From assembly GCA_001797695.1 (NCBI GenBank), contig MGQD01000106.1, forward strand, positions 452-7,010: a stretch of DNA of 6,559 bases, read 5' to 3'. This DNA is from Deltaproteobacteria bacterium RBG_13_49_15 (lineage in GTDB: Bacteria; Desulfobacterota; Desulfobacteria; Desulfobacterales; UBA2156). The position numbers and the translations under genes were made by a program. Under the pieces are notes generated by a model that was given only the letters and a program-made list of their open reading frames with translations, was not told the origin of the DNA and did not search any database. Of this stretch, positions 6,097 through 6,559 are shown one piece after another (the first letter of the stretch is position 1; each line of letters opens with the position of its first letter).

Positions 6097-6559
6097 TTAG
6101 AACAGGAATCTTAGGGGCTACCGGATATGCCGGCGCCGAGTTGGTCCGGATTCTTGCCGGGCATCCGGATGTGACATTGGAGATACTGACATCCAGCCAG
6201 TATGTGGGGGTCCCTTTCGACAAGGTCTATCCGTCGATGACCGGATCCGTGGATATCGTTTGCACTGAATTTGAATTGGAAGAGGTATGCAACAAGACCG
6301 ATGTGATTTTTATTTCGCTGCCCCACAAACTCTCCATGCAAATCGTTCCGGATATCCTGAAAAAAGGGAAACGAGTTATTGATCTATCTGCCGATTTCCG
6401 GTTCAAAAACCATTTTACCTATGAATCGGCCTATCAAGAGCATTCGGCCAAAGAGTTGCTTCAGGAAGCGGTATATGGCCTTTGCGAACTCTATGCGGAT
6501 TCGATCCGACAGGCCCGCCTGATCGGGAATCCGGGGTGCTATCCGACAAGCGCCCTTCT
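6093..6559 (+). CDS. argC: N-acetyl-gamma-glutamyl-phosphate reductase, N-terminal part (cut by window edge)
   Basis: ArgC reduces N-acetyl-glutamyl-5-phosphate to the semialdehyde with NADPH, the third step of arginine synthesis, in the cytoplasm. The 155 residues seen carry the NADP-binding GATGYAGAELVRIL (8-21), LPHKLSM (76-82), DLSADFRF (97-104), YGLCEL (128-133) and the active-site NPGCYPTS (146-153), with C149 as the expected catalytic cysteine. The family is usually about 340-350 residues, so roughly half lies beyond the window. No frameshift or internal stop is seen. YGLCE, where P or T is more usual at the fourth position, is a mild variation. The ATG is fixed by a strong GGAGG. It is transcribed away from the Nudix gene across a 193-bp spacer. 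Confidence 0.96.
   Translation, partial: MIRTGILGATGYAGAELVRILAGHPDVTLEILTSSQYVGVPFDKVYPSMTGSVDIVCTEFELEEVCNKTDVIFISLPHKLSMQIVPDILKKGKRVIDLSADFRFKNHFTYESAYQEHSAKELLQEAVYGLCELYADSIRQARLIGNPGCYPTSAL

Overview
This window looks like a stretch of ordinary chromosome from a Gram-negative bacterium, most likely a Desulfobacterota (former Deltaproteobacteria) member. That placement is inferred from the style of the IleRS, LspA and HolA proteins, the mid-range GC content and the gene company; no marker here proves it. No rRNA, tRNA, CRISPR array or intact mobile element is visible.

Layout. Positions 1-221 hold the ileS control region with a good sigma70-type promoter (TTGACA / TACATT). A leftward reading frame there resembles a decayed piece of a CDP-alcohol phosphatidyltransferase. 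A rightward, tightly packed operon follows: ileS (222-3041, isoleucyl-tRNA synthetase), lspA (3046-3540, lipoprotein signal peptidase, 4 nt after ileS), holA (3578-5044, an unusually long DNA polymerase III delta subunit) and a small unrecognised helical protein (5066-5272). Just after it, 5278-5388 encodes what reads as only the last ~31 residues of a LivF-type branched-chain amino acid ABC transporter ATPase. This points to an old deletion or rearrangement junction. A weak hairpin plus T-run at 5382-5406 may end the rightward transcript.

A leftward YfcD-like Nudix hydrolase (5363-5899) converges on this junction, and its last eight codons are antisense to the LivF remnant. A 193-bp divergent spacer (5900-6092) separates it from argC (6093 to the right edge, truncated by the window), the N-acetyl-gamma-glutamyl-phosphate reductase of arginine synthesis. 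The spacer contains candidate promoters for both genes, a short TGAA-N3-TTCA palindrome and a 23-codon upstream ORF whose stop overlaps the argC start as ATGA.

The genes are mostly housekeeping: translation (ileS), lipoprotein maturation (lspA), replication clamp loading (holA) and arginine synthesis (argC). I see no convincing new multi-gene system. The points most worth following are the LivF remnant and its effect on the Nudix 3' end, the enlarged HolA, the structured lspA-holA junction without a Shine-Dalgarno, and the small gene after holA.
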